From Brevundimonas sp. UBA7664 (GTDB lineage Bacteria; Pseudomonadota; Alphaproteobacteria; Caulobacterales; Caulobacteraceae): DNA of 33,299 nt. Where the stretch lies: positions 1-33,299 of the forward strand of contig NZ_DLHQ01000010.1 in NCBI RefSeq assembly GCF_002483305.1, read 5' to 3'. The translations under genes and the position numbers were made by a program. Of the stretch, positions 1-7,814 are shown piece by piece. The stretch's first letter is position 1. Each line of letters starts with the position of its first letter. The notes below the pieces were generated by a model. That model was not told where the DNA came from, did no database searches, and saw nothing but the letters and a program-made list of their open reading frames with translations.

Positions 1-144
1 CAAGTCGCGTCAATAGCCGTGGACGAATCAGGTGACGACCTTCTGGCTATCCGATCCGCCACCGATTTCATGATTTACAACTACCGAGGCCAGATAGAAT
101 ACGAGAACCTCATACTCAGACGACTGGTGGAAGCAGTCCCCTGA
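1..144 (+). CDS. C-terminal end of an unidentified protein (truncated by window edge)
   Basis: An open frame runs from the first base to a TGA at 142-144 and gives 47 residues ending in LILRRLVEAVP. The start lies outside the window. Codon use is less GC-biased than in most neighbours (several ATA, TCA and AGA codons), which may mean a recently acquired or weakly expressed gene. No family is recognisable from this fragment. A 7-bp perfect inverted repeat follows at 153-167 but has no T-run. Confidence 0.5.
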   Translation, partial: QVASIAVDESGDDLLAIRSATDFMIYNYRGQIEYENLILRRLVEAVP

Positions 145-440
145 CTGTGATCGCGGTTCTGAACCGCCATTCGCCTAAGCGTCCGCTATGGGTCGGGATC
201 GGCGGTTGGCGCCATGTCCGAAAGCAGACATTGGACAGCCGCGCCGGGAGCGGACGTGGCCGGGGACTGTTTGGGGTGGTTCGCGGACGCCGCGCTTTGG
301 TCGGCGAAACCTCTTGATCAGGATGATCACGGTCACGAACAATATCGTCGGAACAAAGGGGTTGGACGGGCTTGATGCAAACACGGTAACCCTGTCGGCG
401 TTGGTCGGTCGATCCGCCGCCGACCCGGGGGGCCGCGTCG
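145..440. repeat. Gene-free spacer with palindromic repeat elements
   Basis: This spacer of about 300 bases contains no convincing gene. It holds several inverted repeats. GCGGTTC/GAACCGC with a 1-base loop lies at 153-167, and ATGTC/GACAT lies at 214-231. The block at 180-231 contains phrases (GTCCGC, TGGGTCGG, GTCCGAAAGC) resembling the GTCCGC...GCGGAC palindrome at 1078-1103, which suggests two diverged copies of one interspersed element. Reading frames crossing the spacer lack a signal peptide or recognisable domain. Confidence 0.45.
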
Positions 441-851
441 ATGAATCCACCGCTGATCGGGATAGCGGGCCTGATGCTGGCGGCCCCGGCGGCGGCGGCG
501 CAGGACGGGTTCGCCACGGATTACCGGCCCGGTCACGTCCCGGTCGGGGCATGCGAGATCCGGCTCAACGCCCCCTACATCAATCCCAGACTGCCGCTGG
601 GCCGTGCGGCCTATTCCCATCGCCCGGCCTGCCGCACCACCTGGGCGACGGGGTCCGCTGGGCCGGGGGTCTTCGTTCAGGGGCCGCCGATCCAGGTCGA
701 GGGTCCCCCGGTCAGCGTCGGCGGGCCGATAATCTATCTGGTCCCGCCCGAGATCGTGGTTTTGCCGTCGCAGGTGACGATCGAGCCGCCGCAGGTCCAG
801 GCGGCCGACGTCGCGACCCCGGAGAGCGCGGGCCCTGAATCTAGCGATTGA
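441..851 (+). CDS. Small secreted proline-rich protein, unknown function
   Basis: The 136-residue product begins with a signal peptide: a hydrophobic stretch (IGIAGLMLAAPAAAA) followed by an Ala-rich cleavage region near residue 20. It is therefore predicted to reach the periplasm. The mature part has two cysteines (about residues 38 and 64), which could form a disulfide. A Pro/Val-rich tail (VQGPPIQVEGPPVSVGGP and similar) suggests an extended, repetitive beta or linker structure. I do not recognise a family. The ATG at 441 is chosen because the signal peptide starts there. The stop overlaps a possible TTG start of a downstream frame at 848. Confidence 0.7.
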   Translation: MNPPLIGIAGLMLAAPAAAAQDGFATDYRPGHVPVGACEIRLNAPYINPRLPLGRAAYSHRPACRTTWATGSAGPGVFVQGPPIQVEGPPVSVGGPIIYLVPPEIVVLPSQVTIEPPQVQAADVATPESAGPESSD

Positions 852-1183
852 AGTCGCCGCGGCCCTTGACCGTCTCCGACTGCGACACCGGTCAGGCCGA
901 AGGCTTCATCACAGCCGCCTGCGACTTCGAGGACCGGGTTCGCGCCGAGACGGTTTCGAACTGGCTGGCCCGCCCCCTCATCAGCAGAGAGGGGATCGCC
1001 ACCGTATCCAGAGATGACGTCCAGGAAGGCGGCGTCCTTCCCCGCTTTGGACACCTCCCCGAAGCGGATGGTCCCAAGGTCCGCAAAGGGTGGGAAGCGG
1101 ACCTACGACCGCTCGGGTCTCAGCAGAAACTGGAAGGGCCATACGCCTCGCCGCGAACGTCCGCATTTGGGGCAGTCGGCTGA
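848..1183 (+). CDS. Doubtful small reading frame, possibly a gene remnant
   Basis: A frame starting at TTG 848 overlaps the TGA of the preceding secreted-protein gene. For its first 50 or so codons nearly every third base is G or C, as in the real genes here. After about 1020 that bias fades. The frame then runs through the GTCCGC/GCGGAC palindrome at 1078-1103 and into the 3' end of the opposite-strand zinc-ribbon gene. The product has no signal peptide, membrane segment or recognisable domain. It may be a decayed gene, a short unique gene, or chance. Confidence 0.2.
   Translation: MKSPRPLTVSDCDTGQAEGFITAACDFEDRVRAETVSNWLARPLISREGIATVSRDDVQEGGVLPRFGHLPEADGPKVRKGWEADLRPLGSQQKLEGPYASPRTSAFGAVG
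1078..1103. repeat. Perfect 7-bp inverted repeat with 12-base loop
   Basis: Arms GGTCCGC (1078-1084) and GCGGACC (1097-1103) flank a 12-base loop, AAAGGGTGGGAA. It abuts the stop codon of the minus-strand zinc-ribbon gene ending at 1103 but has no T-run for that strand. It is therefore better explained as an interspersed palindrome than an intrinsic terminator. A related, more degenerate sequence lies near 180-231. Confidence 0.5.
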
Positions 1184-1399
1184 GGGCAGATACCCAATCT
1201 CGTAGCCAGCACGCTCTCGGCTATCGACCCCCAACCCACATCGGGGACAGCGCATACCTATCGCTGCTCCCAAGCAAGCAACGGCAACCAGAGCCAAGCT
1301 CATCCCTGCAATGTCGCTAATGCTCCAGACGGAAAGCGACGCCGCCACTGCTGCCATACCGCAGAACCAGTAGACGGCAGTCCTGTAGTGTCGTCCCAT
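1103..1399 (-). CDS. Small membrane protein with a C-terminal zinc ribbon
   Basis: The product has 98 residues. The N-terminal half has two hydrophobic segments (about residues 8-27 and 30-48) that should span the membrane. The C-terminal half carries CPRCG and CPKCG, 20-odd residues apart, a four-cysteine knuckle pair typical of a zinc ribbon. It ends in a basic, aromatic tail. A GAGGGA ribosome-binding site precedes the ATG. No specific family is recognised. Small proteins of this plan are common single-copy hypotheticals, and the ribbon could bind zinc as a structural or sensing element. It stands alone on its strand between repeat-bearing spacers. Confidence 0.65.
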   Translation of the reverse strand: MGRHYRTAVYWFCGMAAVAASLSVWSISDIAGMSLALVAVACLGAAIGMRCPRCGLGVDSRERAGYEIGYLPSADCPKCGRSRRGVWPFQFLLRPERS

Positions 1400-1534
1400 G
1401 GTTCCCTCGCTTATCCGGCCACTCCCCGTTTAGCGGAAGTGACCAACGTCTGCGATCGGTCGGGACAGGTCCTGACCAGAGGGCCGGAAACCGGACCTAT
1501 GCCGCCCGGGAGGATCGGTTTGGGCGCGCCGGCG

Positions 1535-1564
1535 TCCCGGATCGCCGTTTCGCGGTGTCCGGGA
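1535..1564. repeat. REP-like palindrome (TCCCGGA ... TCCGGGA)
   Basis: Seven-base arms TCCCGGA (1535-1541) and TCCGGGA (1558-1564) enclose a partly paired centre and are followed by TGACAA. The formula (CCCGGA, a GC-rich core, CCGGGATGACA) resembles extragenic palindromes scattered through Caulobacterales genomes. It lies in the 262-base spacer between the zinc-ribbon gene and the M20 peptidase, and nothing else is evident there. Confidence 0.5.
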
Positions 1565-1661
1565 TGACAACGGGTCTCCGGCATGTCTCCGCGCGGCCTT
1601 GCGCGTCCTTTACTCCGACGCGTCGATCGGCAAGCCTCGGCCCGCTGCCTGAGGAAAACCC

Positions 1662-2957
1662 ATGCGCCTGATCCTGACCGTCCTGCTCCTGCTGGCCCTG
1701 CCCGGCGTCGCCCTGGCCCAGCCCTCCCCCGCCGAACAGACGATGATCCGCACCGTCGCCGCCGAGCACGACCGACACATCGCCCTGCTGGAAAGGCTGG
1801 TGAACCAGAACAGCGGCACGCTGAACCTGCCCGGCGTGCGCGCCGTCGGCGAGATGGTCCGGGCCGAGCTGGAGCCGCTGGGCTTCGAGGTGCGGTGGGT
1901 CGACATGAGCGAGACCGGCCGGGCCGGGCATCTGATCGCTGCCCATCCGGGTCCGGGCCGCAACGTCCTGCTGATCGGCCATCTCGACACGGTGTTCGAG
2001 GCCGACAACCCGTTCCAGACCTTCCAGCGCGACGGGGCCCGCGCGGTCGGGCCGGGCGTCGGCGACGACAAGGGCGGGGTGGTGGTGATCATCGCCGCCC
2101 TGCGCGCCATGCAGGCGGCGGGGACGCTTCAGGACGCCAATGTCACCGTGGTCCTGACCGGCGACGAGGAGCGGATCGGTTCGCCCGCGACACTGGCCCG
2201 CCGCAACCTGATCGAGGCCGGACAGGCCGCCGCCTTCGCCCTGGAGTTCGAAAACCTGGCCATCGACGACGGGGCCGAGTTCGGCACCATCGCGCGGCGC
2301 GGCTCGACCAACTGGACCCTGACCACGACCGGGCGCACCGGCCATTCCAGCGGCGTGTTCGGCGACGCCCTCGGCTATGGCGCCATCTATGAGCTGGCGC
2401 GCATCCTCGACGGCTTCCGCCGCGACCTGCCCGAGCCCAACCTGACCTACAATGTCGGCGTCGTCGCCGGCGGCACGCCCGCCGCCATCGACGCCGAGGG
2501 GTTCAATGTCACCGCCTCGGGCAAGACCAATATCGTCGCCTCCACCGCCATCGCCCGCGGCGACCTGCGCACCCTGACCCCCGAACAGGACGCCCGCGCC
2601 CGCGGCGGCATGCAGGCCATCGTCGCCGACCACCTGCCGCGCACCGGGGCCGAACTGGTCTTCGGCGAGGGCGGCTATCCGCCCATGGCCCCGACCGAGG
2701 GCAACCGCGCCCTGCTGGCCCGGCTCAACGCGGTCAACCGCGACCTCGGCCTGCCGGAGATGGCGGAGTACGATCCGGCCAAGCGCGGCGCGGCCGACAG
2801 CGGCTTCGTGGCCGCCGACGTCGATACCCTGGGCGGTCTGGGCATCGCCGGCGGCGCGGCCCACGCCGACGGCGAATGGGTCGATCTGGACAGTCTGGCG
2901 CGCCAGTCGCAGCGGGCGGCGGTGTTGATCAGCCGGTTGAGTTCGGGGACGGAATAG
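1662..2957 (+). CDS. Secreted M20-family zinc metallopeptidase (glutamate carboxypeptidase-like)
   Basis: The product has 431 residues with a clear signal peptide ending near VALAQ (residue 20), so it acts in the periplasm. The M20 signatures are in order: GHLDTVFE (metal ligand H107, catalytic-side D109), GVGDDKGG (bridging metal Asp about 136), TGDEE (general base E169 and ligand E170), TTGRTGHSSG in the dimerisation domain, and a final His in GGAAHADGEW. The family hydrolyses C-terminal glutamate or similar peptide bonds with a dinuclear zinc centre, and the closest character is carboxypeptidase G2. AGGAAA lies just upstream of the ATG. It converges on lptB with a 12-base gap. Substrate is not readable from sequence. 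Confidence 0.9.
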   Translation: MRLILTVLLLLALPGVALAQPSPAEQTMIRTVAAEHDRHIALLERLVNQNSGTLNLPGVRAVGEMVRAELEPLGFEVRWVDMSETGRAGHLIAAHPGPGRNVLLIGHLDTVFEADNPFQTFQRDGARAVGPGVGDDKGGVVVIIAALRAMQAAGTLQDANVTVVLTGDEERIGSPATLARRNLIEAGQAAAFALEFENLAIDDGAEFGTIARRGSTNWTLTTTGRTGHSSGVFGDALGYGAIYELARILDGFRRDLPEPNLTYNVGVVAGGTPAAIDAEGFNVTASGKTNIVASTAIARGDLRTLTPEQDARARGGMQAIVADHLPRTGAELVFGEGGYPPMAPTEGNRALLARLNAVNRDLGLPEMAEYDPAKRGAADSGFVAADVDTLGGLGIAGGAAHADGEWVDLDSLARQSQRAAVLISRLSSGTE

Positions 2958-2969
2958 GCGGCCCGGCCC

Positions 2970-3761
2970 TCAGCCGTACATGTCGCCCAGATAGACCCGC
3001 CGGACTTCCGGATCGCGGATCACGTCCTCGGCCTTGCCCTCGAACAGGACCGCGCCGGCCGAGATGATCGAGGCGTGGTCGATGATCTCAAGCGTCTCGC
3101 GCACATTGTGGTCGGTGATCAGCACGCCGATGCCCTGGCCCGCCAGATAGCGGATGACCTGGCGGATGTCGGCGATGGCCAGCGGATCGATGCCGGCGAA
3201 AGGCTCGTCCAGCAGCATGAAGCTGGGCCGACCCGCCAGCGCACGGGCGATCTCGCAGCGCCGCCGCTCGCCGCCCGAGAGACCCGAGGCCGGGGCGTGG
3301 CGCAGGTGGTCGATGCGGAGCTCTTCCAGCAGCCGGCTGGTTTCGTCGGCGATGGCCTGGCGGCCCTCGTGGTGCAGCTCGACCACCGCCATGACATTGT
3401 GCTCGACCGTCATGCCGCGGAAGATCGAGGCCTCCTGCGCCAGATAGCCCAGACCCATGCGGGCGCGCTGGTACATCGGCTGGGCCGTGATGTCCTCGCC
3501 GTCCAGCCAGATCGTCCCGCTGTCCGGCGGGATCAGGCCGGTGATCATGTAGAAACAGGTGGTCTTGCCGGCGCCGTTGGGCCCCAGCAGGCCCGCGACC
3601 TGGCCGCGCTCGACGTGCAGGGAGACGTCGCGCACCACCTGCCGCTGGCCGAACGAGCGGGCGATGTGGTCGACCCGCAGGCCGGTCAGGCGTGCGGGTT
3701 CGACCGCCGGGGCTTCCGGCGTCTCGTTCACATTGAGAGCTGAGAGTTCCTTGCGCGCCAC
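2970..3761 (-). CDS. lptB: LPS export ABC transporter ATP-binding protein LptB
   Basis: The product has 263 residues and is the cytoplasmic ATPase that powers LPS transport from the inner membrane to the cell surface through LptFG-C-A-D. The Walker A is GPNGAGKT (60-67), the ABC signature LSGGE (161-165), Walker B FMLLDEP (181-187) and the switch His is in ITDHN (H218). An N-terminal extension of about 25 residues precedes the usual start of the fold (LRVDHIARSFG). The chosen start is GTG at 3761, and an internal start (for example the GTG in LNVNE) is possible. It lies 22 bases after lptA in the rnd-lptC-lptA-lptB operon, a conserved order that supports LptB over other branched-chain-type ATPases. 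Confidence 0.95.
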   Translation of the reverse strand: MARKELSALNVNETPEAPAVEPARLTGLRVDHIARSFGQRQVVRDVSLHVERGQVAGLLGPNGAGKTTCFYMITGLIPPDSGTIWLDGEDITAQPMYQRARMGLGYLAQEASIFRGMTVEHNVMAVVELHHEGRQAIADETSRLLEELRIDHLRHAPASGLSGGERRRCEIARALAGRPSFMLLDEPFAGIDPLAIADIRQVIRYLAGQGIGVLITDHNVRETLEIIDHASIISAGAVLFEGKAEDVIRDPEVRRVYLGDMYG

Positions 3762-3783
3762 GCGTCAGACCGGGCCCGAAGGC

Positions 3784-4284
3784 TCAGTTCCCGCCGCTGT
3801 CGGGATAGAAGACGCCGCGGATGCGCCCGCCGGTCGATCCGGCGCCGCCTTCCATGCGGGCGGCCTCGGTGCGGGTGTTGTACACCAGCCGGCCGCCGGT
3901 CAGGACGTTCTGGCCCTGGGTCAGGATCACATCGCCGGTCACGACGACCTCGTCATTGGCGAAGGTATAGACGGCGCTGTCGCCCCGGATGGTCTGGTTC
4001 GGGGTGACGAAATAGACATTGCCCGACGCCTCGACCCGGGTCAGGTCGCCGCCGGTGATGGCGCCGTTGATCGAGTCGGCGCGCAGACGGTTCTGGCCCT
4101 GCACCACCTCGGCCCGGCCGCGCAGCGCGATGCCGGTCGCGGTGTATTCGCCGCCGTCGGCCCCGAACGACACCGCGTCGCCGCCGGCGCGCGCGGCCGG
4201 GGCCGCCGTCTGGGCCCCGCCGGTCGCCGGCAGGGCCAGCACCAACAGGGCGGCCGCCATCGCCAGAGTTCTGGTCATGCTCAT
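3784..4284 (-). CDS. lptA: Periplasmic LPS-bridge protein LptA
   Basis: The product has 166 residues. A signal peptide (hydrophobic stretch TLAMAAALLVLALPATG, then GGAQT) directs it to the periplasm. The remainder is an OstA/LptA-type beta-jellyroll made of alternating short strands: VSFGADGGEYTATG, ALRGRAEVVQG, VEASGNVYFV, RGDSAVYTF, EVVVTGDVILTQGQN, LTGGRLVYNT. In the family, these stack head to tail into the bridge carrying LPS across the periplasm. Its ATG overlaps the lptC stop (ATGA, 4281-4284), implying translational coupling. A second in-frame ATG two codons later could also serve. The C-terminal tail is glycine-rich. Confidence 0.9.
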   Translation of the reverse strand: MSMTRTLAMAAALLVLALPATGGAQTAAPAARAGGDAVSFGADGGEYTATGIALRGRAEVVQGQNRLRADSINGAITGGDLTRVEASGNVYFVTPNQTIRGDSAVYTFANDEVVVTGDVILTQGQNVLTGGRLVYNTRTEAARMEGGAGSTGGRIRGVFYPDSGGN

Positions 4285-4937
4285 CCGTTCGACCTCGCGG
4301 GGTTTATGGTCCCGCGCACCTTGTTCTCGCCCGCGCCCCGGAATTCGATGCGCTGGCCCTGCTCATGAATGACATAGGACGAAGCGGTGATGGTTCCAAG
4401 CGGGCCGGAGCCCTGAACCCCCTTGTCGCCCCTGACGATGCCGGTCGAGGTGTCGACCACCGCCTCGGGCGTCACCAGGGTAAAGCCTGAGCCGCCGTCC
4501 GAAATCCGAACGTTCGGACCGATGATCACCGTCTTGCCGGCCTCGTCATAGACCCCGCCGTCGGCGGTCAGGGTCGTCACCTTGCGGCCGCCCAGATTCA
4601 GCCGCAGCGCGGGGCCGATCAGGCGGTAGCGGCCGGTGTCGGGGTCGCGCACGGCCCCCTCGGCGCCGATGACGAAGCTGCGGCCCGCGGCGTCCTGGCC
4701 GTGGAACCTCAGCGTGTCGAGACGGATCTCGCGGCTGGTTCCGGCCTTGCGCTCGACATCCGACATCACGCTGCGCAGCACGATCCAGCTCAGCGTGCCC
4801 CCCGCCAGGACGATGATCGCAACCGGCAGGACACGGCGCAGCAGGTGCACCCGCCGCGAGCGGGCGCGGAAGGCCTTGGCCGTCGCGGCGACGCGGGCCT
4901 CGTCCAGATTCGCATGGCTGTCCGCGGGATCGGTCAT
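4281..4937 (-). CDS. lptC: LPS export inner-membrane protein LptC
   Basis: The product has 218 residues. A basic cytoplasmic N-terminus (RSRRVHLLRR) is followed by one membrane helix (about 37-56, LPVAIIVLAGGTLSWIVL). A periplasmic beta-jellyroll then resembles LptA in style (LTADGGVYDEAGKTVIIG, VRISDGGSGFTLVTPEAVVD). LptC passes LPS from the LptB2FG complex to LptA. The ATG at 4937 is chosen because it overlaps the rnd stop (TGATG). The frame stays open further upstream, but only as an overlap with rnd. The position between rnd and lptA fits LptC. Confidence 0.88.
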   Translation of the reverse strand: MTDPADSHANLDEARVAATAKAFRARSRRVHLLRRVLPVAIIVLAGGTLSWIVLRSVMSDVERKAGTSREIRLDTLRFHGQDAAGRSFVIGAEGAVRDPDTGRYRLIGPALRLNLGGRKVTTLTADGGVYDEAGKTVIIGPNVRISDGGSGFTLVTPEAVVDTSTGIVRGDKGVQGSGPLGTITASSYVIHEQGQRIEFRGAGENKVRGTINPARSNG

Positions 4938-5551
4938 CAGGTGTGGGCGAACACGTCCATCTCGTCCCAGCCGGCCAGGTCGAGCGCCGAGCGGGTGGGC
5001 AGGAAGTCGAAACATTGGCGGGCCAGCTCGGCCCGACCTTCGCGCGCCAGCATCTCGTCCAGCCGGACCTTGGCGGCGTGCAGGTACAGGACGTCTGACG
5101 CGGCGTATTCCAGCTGGGCCGGCGACAGTTCGGCCGCGCCCCAGTCGCTGGACTGCTGCGCCTTGGACAGGTCGACCCCGACCAGTTCGCGCACCACATC
5201 CTTCAGGCCGTGGCGGTCGGTGTAGGTGCGGGCCAGTTTCGAGGCGATCTTGGTGCAATAGACCGGCCGGGTCTCGACCCCGAGATGCAGCTGGAACATG
5301 CCGATGTCGAACCGGCCGAAATGGAACAGCTTGAGCACCTTCGGATCGGTCAGCAGGCGCTTCAGGTTCGGGCAGTCATAGTCGGGGCGGTTCATGCGCA
5401 CGACATGGGCGTCGCCGTCGCCGGCCGACAGCTGGACCACACACAGCGGATCGCGGCGGAACCGCAGCCCCATGGTCTCGGAATCGATCGCCACCTCCGG
5501 CCCCAGATCGAGGCCGTTGGGCAGGTCGCCTTCGTGGAAATGGATCGTCAT
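4937..5551 (-). CDS. rnd: RNase D-type 3'-5' exonuclease (short form)
   Basis: The product has 204 residues and is a DEDDy exonuclease domain only. Exo I is DSETMG (D23, E25), Exo II is FHFGRFD (D82) and Exo III is YAASD (Y149, D153). The family removes 3' nucleotides from tRNA precursors and other structured RNAs in the cytoplasm with two metal ions. Canonical RNase D has two further HRDC domains, which are absent here. Short alphaproteobacterial members are common and are usually annotated as ribonuclease D. It is the first gene of the operon running into lptCAB. Upstream lie a 40-bp tandem repeat and a terminator for the tRNA gene. Confidence 0.85.
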   Translation of the reverse strand: MTIHFHEGDLPNGLDLGPEVAIDSETMGLRFRRDPLCVVQLSAGDGDAHVVRMNRPDYDCPNLKRLLTDPKVLKLFHFGRFDIGMFQLHLGVETRPVYCTKIASKLARTYTDRHGLKDVVRELVGVDLSKAQQSSDWGAAELSPAQLEYAASDVLYLHAAKVRLDEMLAREGRAELARQCFDFLPTRSALDLAGWDEMDVFAHT

Positions 5552-5585
5552 GCGGTTCGGAGACTCGTTCGGCGAAAGAATGCGT

Positions 5586-5665
5586 CGCCCTCAAGTAGCC
5601 GAGCGCCGCGTGCGAGGCGATAGGGCGCCCTCAACTAGCGTCGGACCGCGTCCGACGCGGCAGGG
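5586..5665. repeat. Two tandem 40-bp repeats, second one strongly palindromic
   Basis: Units 5586-5625 and 5626-5665 align without gaps and agree at about 30 of 40 positions. Each begins CGCCCTCAA, then TAGC, and ends AGGG. In the second unit, arms GCGTCGGAC (5638-5646) and GTCCGACGC (5650-5658) form a perfect 9-bp stem with a 3-base loop. The first unit pairs only partly. They lie between rnd and the tRNA-Leu terminator, so they fall in or near the 5' region of the rnd-lpt transcript. Confidence 0.6.
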
Positions 5666-5679
5666 CCCAAAGGACCGCC

Positions 5680-5714
5680 AAAACACAAACGGCGCCGCAC
5701 CGAAGTGCGACGCC
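5680..5714 (-). terminator. Intrinsic terminator of tRNA-Leu
   Basis: On the minus strand, arms GGCGTCGCAC and GTGCGGCGCC (forward 5705-5714 and 5691-5700) pair over ten positions, with one G-T wobble, around a stable TTCG tetraloop. GTTTGTGTTTT follows (forward 5680-5690). It starts 11 bases past the tRNA 3' end, so it ends the tRNA transcript before rnd. Confidence 0.85.
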
Positions 5715-5724
5715 GTCTGAAAAT

Positions 5725-5811
<87 letters not shown>

Positions 5812-5987
5812 CCAGACGTTTCGCGCTTGCACACATATCCGTCCGGAAGGCGCGGACCCTTAAGGCAGGGTCCGGGGCCGGTCAACAGGGATTTGCCGCC
5901 TTTGCGTTGCGACGGCCGCGGCCATCGTCTAATCCCCGGCGCGTCGAGGGTTTACCGTCCTCGCGCCGTCGCCTCTCGGAGCCTGTC

Positions 5988-6959
5988 ATGAACGAAGTCG
6001 CCCCCGGCCTTGTCACCGTCTTCGGCGGCTCGGGTTTCGTCGGCAGCCAGGTGGTCCAGGCTCTGGCCCGGCGCGGCTGGCGGGTCCGTATCGCCTGCCG
6101 CCGTCCCGACCGGGCCTGGAAGCTGCAGACCTCCGGTACGGTCGGCCAGCTCCAGTCGGTCCGCTGCGACGTGAACCGGCCGGCCGACGTCGAGGCCGCC
6201 CTGCACGGGGCCGATGCGGCGATCAACCTGGTCGGTATCCTGTACGAATCGGGTCGCCGCACCTTTCACGCCATGCATGTCGAGGCGTCTCGCACCATCG
6301 CCGAGGCCTGCGCCGCCGGCGGCGTGAACCGCCTCGTCCAGGTCTCGGCCATCGGCGCCAGCCCCGAGAGTGCGTCCGACTACGCCCTGTCCAAGGCCGC
6401 GGCCGAGATGGCGGTCCGCGAGGTCAAGCCCGACGCCGTGGTGATCCGCCCCTCCATCGTCTTCGGCGCCGGCGACGATTTCCTGAACCGGTTCGCCGCC
6501 CTGGCCTCGATCGCCCCGGCGCTGCCGCTGATCGGTGGCGGCCAGACGAAATTCCAGCCCGTCTATGTCGCCGACGTGGCCGAGGCCATCGCCCGCGCCA
6601 CTGTGACCGCCGAGGCCGCAGGCCGCACCTTTGAACTGGGCGGACCGGCGGTGATGACCTTCGAGGACGTGCTGAAGCTGATCCGGCGGGAGACCTATCG
6701 CGGCTTCGGCCTGATCCCGCTGCCGTTCTTCGCGGCGCGCGCCATCGGCTCGCTGGCCCAGCTGACCGCCATGGTCGGCATCGCCCCGGTGCTGACCCGC
6801 GATCAGGTCGTGCTGCTGGAGAGCGACAATGTCGTCGCCGACGGCGCCGAGGGTCTGGCCGAGCTGGGCATCGAGCCCACCGGCATCGAGGCCATCGCCC
6901 CGTCCTACCTCTGGCGCTATCGCCGCGGCGGCCAGTTCGCGGAAGCGCCCGCGGCCTAG
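5988..6959 (+). CDS. NAD(P)-binding epimerase-like protein, complex I NDUFA9 family
   Basis: The product has 323 residues and an atypical short-chain dehydrogenase fold. The dinucleotide-binding loop GGSGFVGS is at 13-20, a Rossmann strand ends in VRIACRRPDR, and YALSK supplies the Tyr/Lys pair. The C-terminal part has the FQPVYVADVAEAI and FELGGPAVMTFEDVL phrases seen in NDUFA9-like proteins. Bacterial members are usually annotated as complex I NDUFA9-subunit family proteins, but their substrate is not established and they are not encoded with nuo here. The start is ATG 5988, preceded by CGGAG. The frame extends further upstream only by running through the antisense strand of the tRNA gene. 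It converges on uppP with one base between the stops. Confidence 0.85.
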   Translation: MNEVAPGLVTVFGGSGFVGSQVVQALARRGWRVRIACRRPDRAWKLQTSGTVGQLQSVRCDVNRPADVEAALHGADAAINLVGILYESGRRTFHAMHVEASRTIAEACAAGGVNRLVQVSAIGASPESASDYALSKAAAEMAVREVKPDAVVIRPSIVFGAGDDFLNRFAALASIAPALPLIGGGQTKFQPVYVADVAEAIARATVTAEAAGRTFELGGPAVMTFEDVLKLIRRETYRGFGLIPLPFFAARAIGSLAQLTAMVGIAPVLTRDQVVLLESDNVVADGAEGLAELGIEPTGIEAIAPSYLWRYRRGGQFAEAPAA

Positions 6960-6960
6960 G

Positions 6961-7782
6961 TCAGGCCAGGCCGGCCCAGACGAGGCCGAGTCCGATCACC
7001 CCGACCACGATCCGCCACCAGGCGAAGGGGGCGAAGCCGTGTTTGGCGACGAAGTCGACCATCGCCTTGACCACGATCCAGCCGCTGATGAAGGAGACGA
7101 TGAAGCCGACGGCGATGATCCCGCCGAAGTCCCAGTCGATCGTCGCGCCGCTCTGAACGATGTCCCAGCCCGAGGCCGCGACCATGGTCGGAATGGCCAG
7201 GAAGAACGAGAACTCGGCCGCCGCCCGCTTGTCGAGGCCGAGGCTCAGCCCGCCCGCGATGGTCGCGCCCGACCGCGACACGCCGGGAATCACCGACAGG
7301 CACTGGAACAGGCCGACGCCCAGCGACCGCTTCCAAGACAGGGTCATGGCGTCGTCGGCCGTGGGCTTGGGCGCGAACCGCTCGAGCGCCAGCAGGCCGA
7401 AGCCGCCGACGATCAGCGAGACGCAGATCACCGTCACCGCCGTGTCGCCCTCGACGTTGAACAGCACCGCCTTGATGAAGTCGTAGAGGAAGACCCCGAC
7501 GATCACCGAGGGCAGGAAGGCGATCAGGATGCTGATCGCGAAATGCCGCGCCTTCGGGTCGATGGGCAGGCTGATCAGCACCTTCCAGAGCCGGGCGAAA
7601 TACAGGGCCACGACCGCCAGGATGGCGCCCAGCTGGATCAGGACGACGAAGGAGCTCCAGCGAGGATCGGTCAGACCCAGCAGTTTCTGGGTGAGAAGAA
7701 GATGCCCTGTCGAAGAGACCGGAATGAACTCGGTCAGGCCTTCGACCAGACCCAGAATGATCGCCGCAATCCAGTCCGCCAC
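6961..7782 (-). CDS. uppP: Undecaprenyl-diphosphatase UppP (BacA)
   Basis: The product has 273 residues and is polytopic with about eight hydrophobic segments. It dephosphorylates undecaprenyl diphosphate, recycling the lipid carrier for peptidoglycan and polysaccharide synthesis. Both signature regions are intact: EGLTEFIPVSSTGH (about 14-27, the Glu-rich motif with catalytic His) and PGVSRSGATIAGG (about 166-178, with the catalytic Arg near 170). It lies 32 bases downstream of the citrate synthase-like gene on the same strand, so the two may share a transcript. Length is normal for the family. Confidence 0.95.
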   Translation of the reverse strand: MADWIAAIILGLVEGLTEFIPVSSTGHLLLTQKLLGLTDPRWSSFVVLIQLGAILAVVALYFARLWKVLISLPIDPKARHFAISILIAFLPSVIVGVFLYDFIKAVLFNVEGDTAVTVICVSLIVGGFGLLALERFAPKPTADDAMTLSWKRSLGVGLFQCLSVIPGVSRSGATIAGGLSLGLDKRAAAEFSFFLAIPTMVAASGWDIVQSGATIDWDFGGIIAVGFIVSFISGWIVVKAMVDFVAKHGFAPFAWWRIVVGVIGLGLVWAGLA

Positions 7783-7814
7783 GCATATCCCCGAATGTTA
7801 GAAGCCCACGGTCG

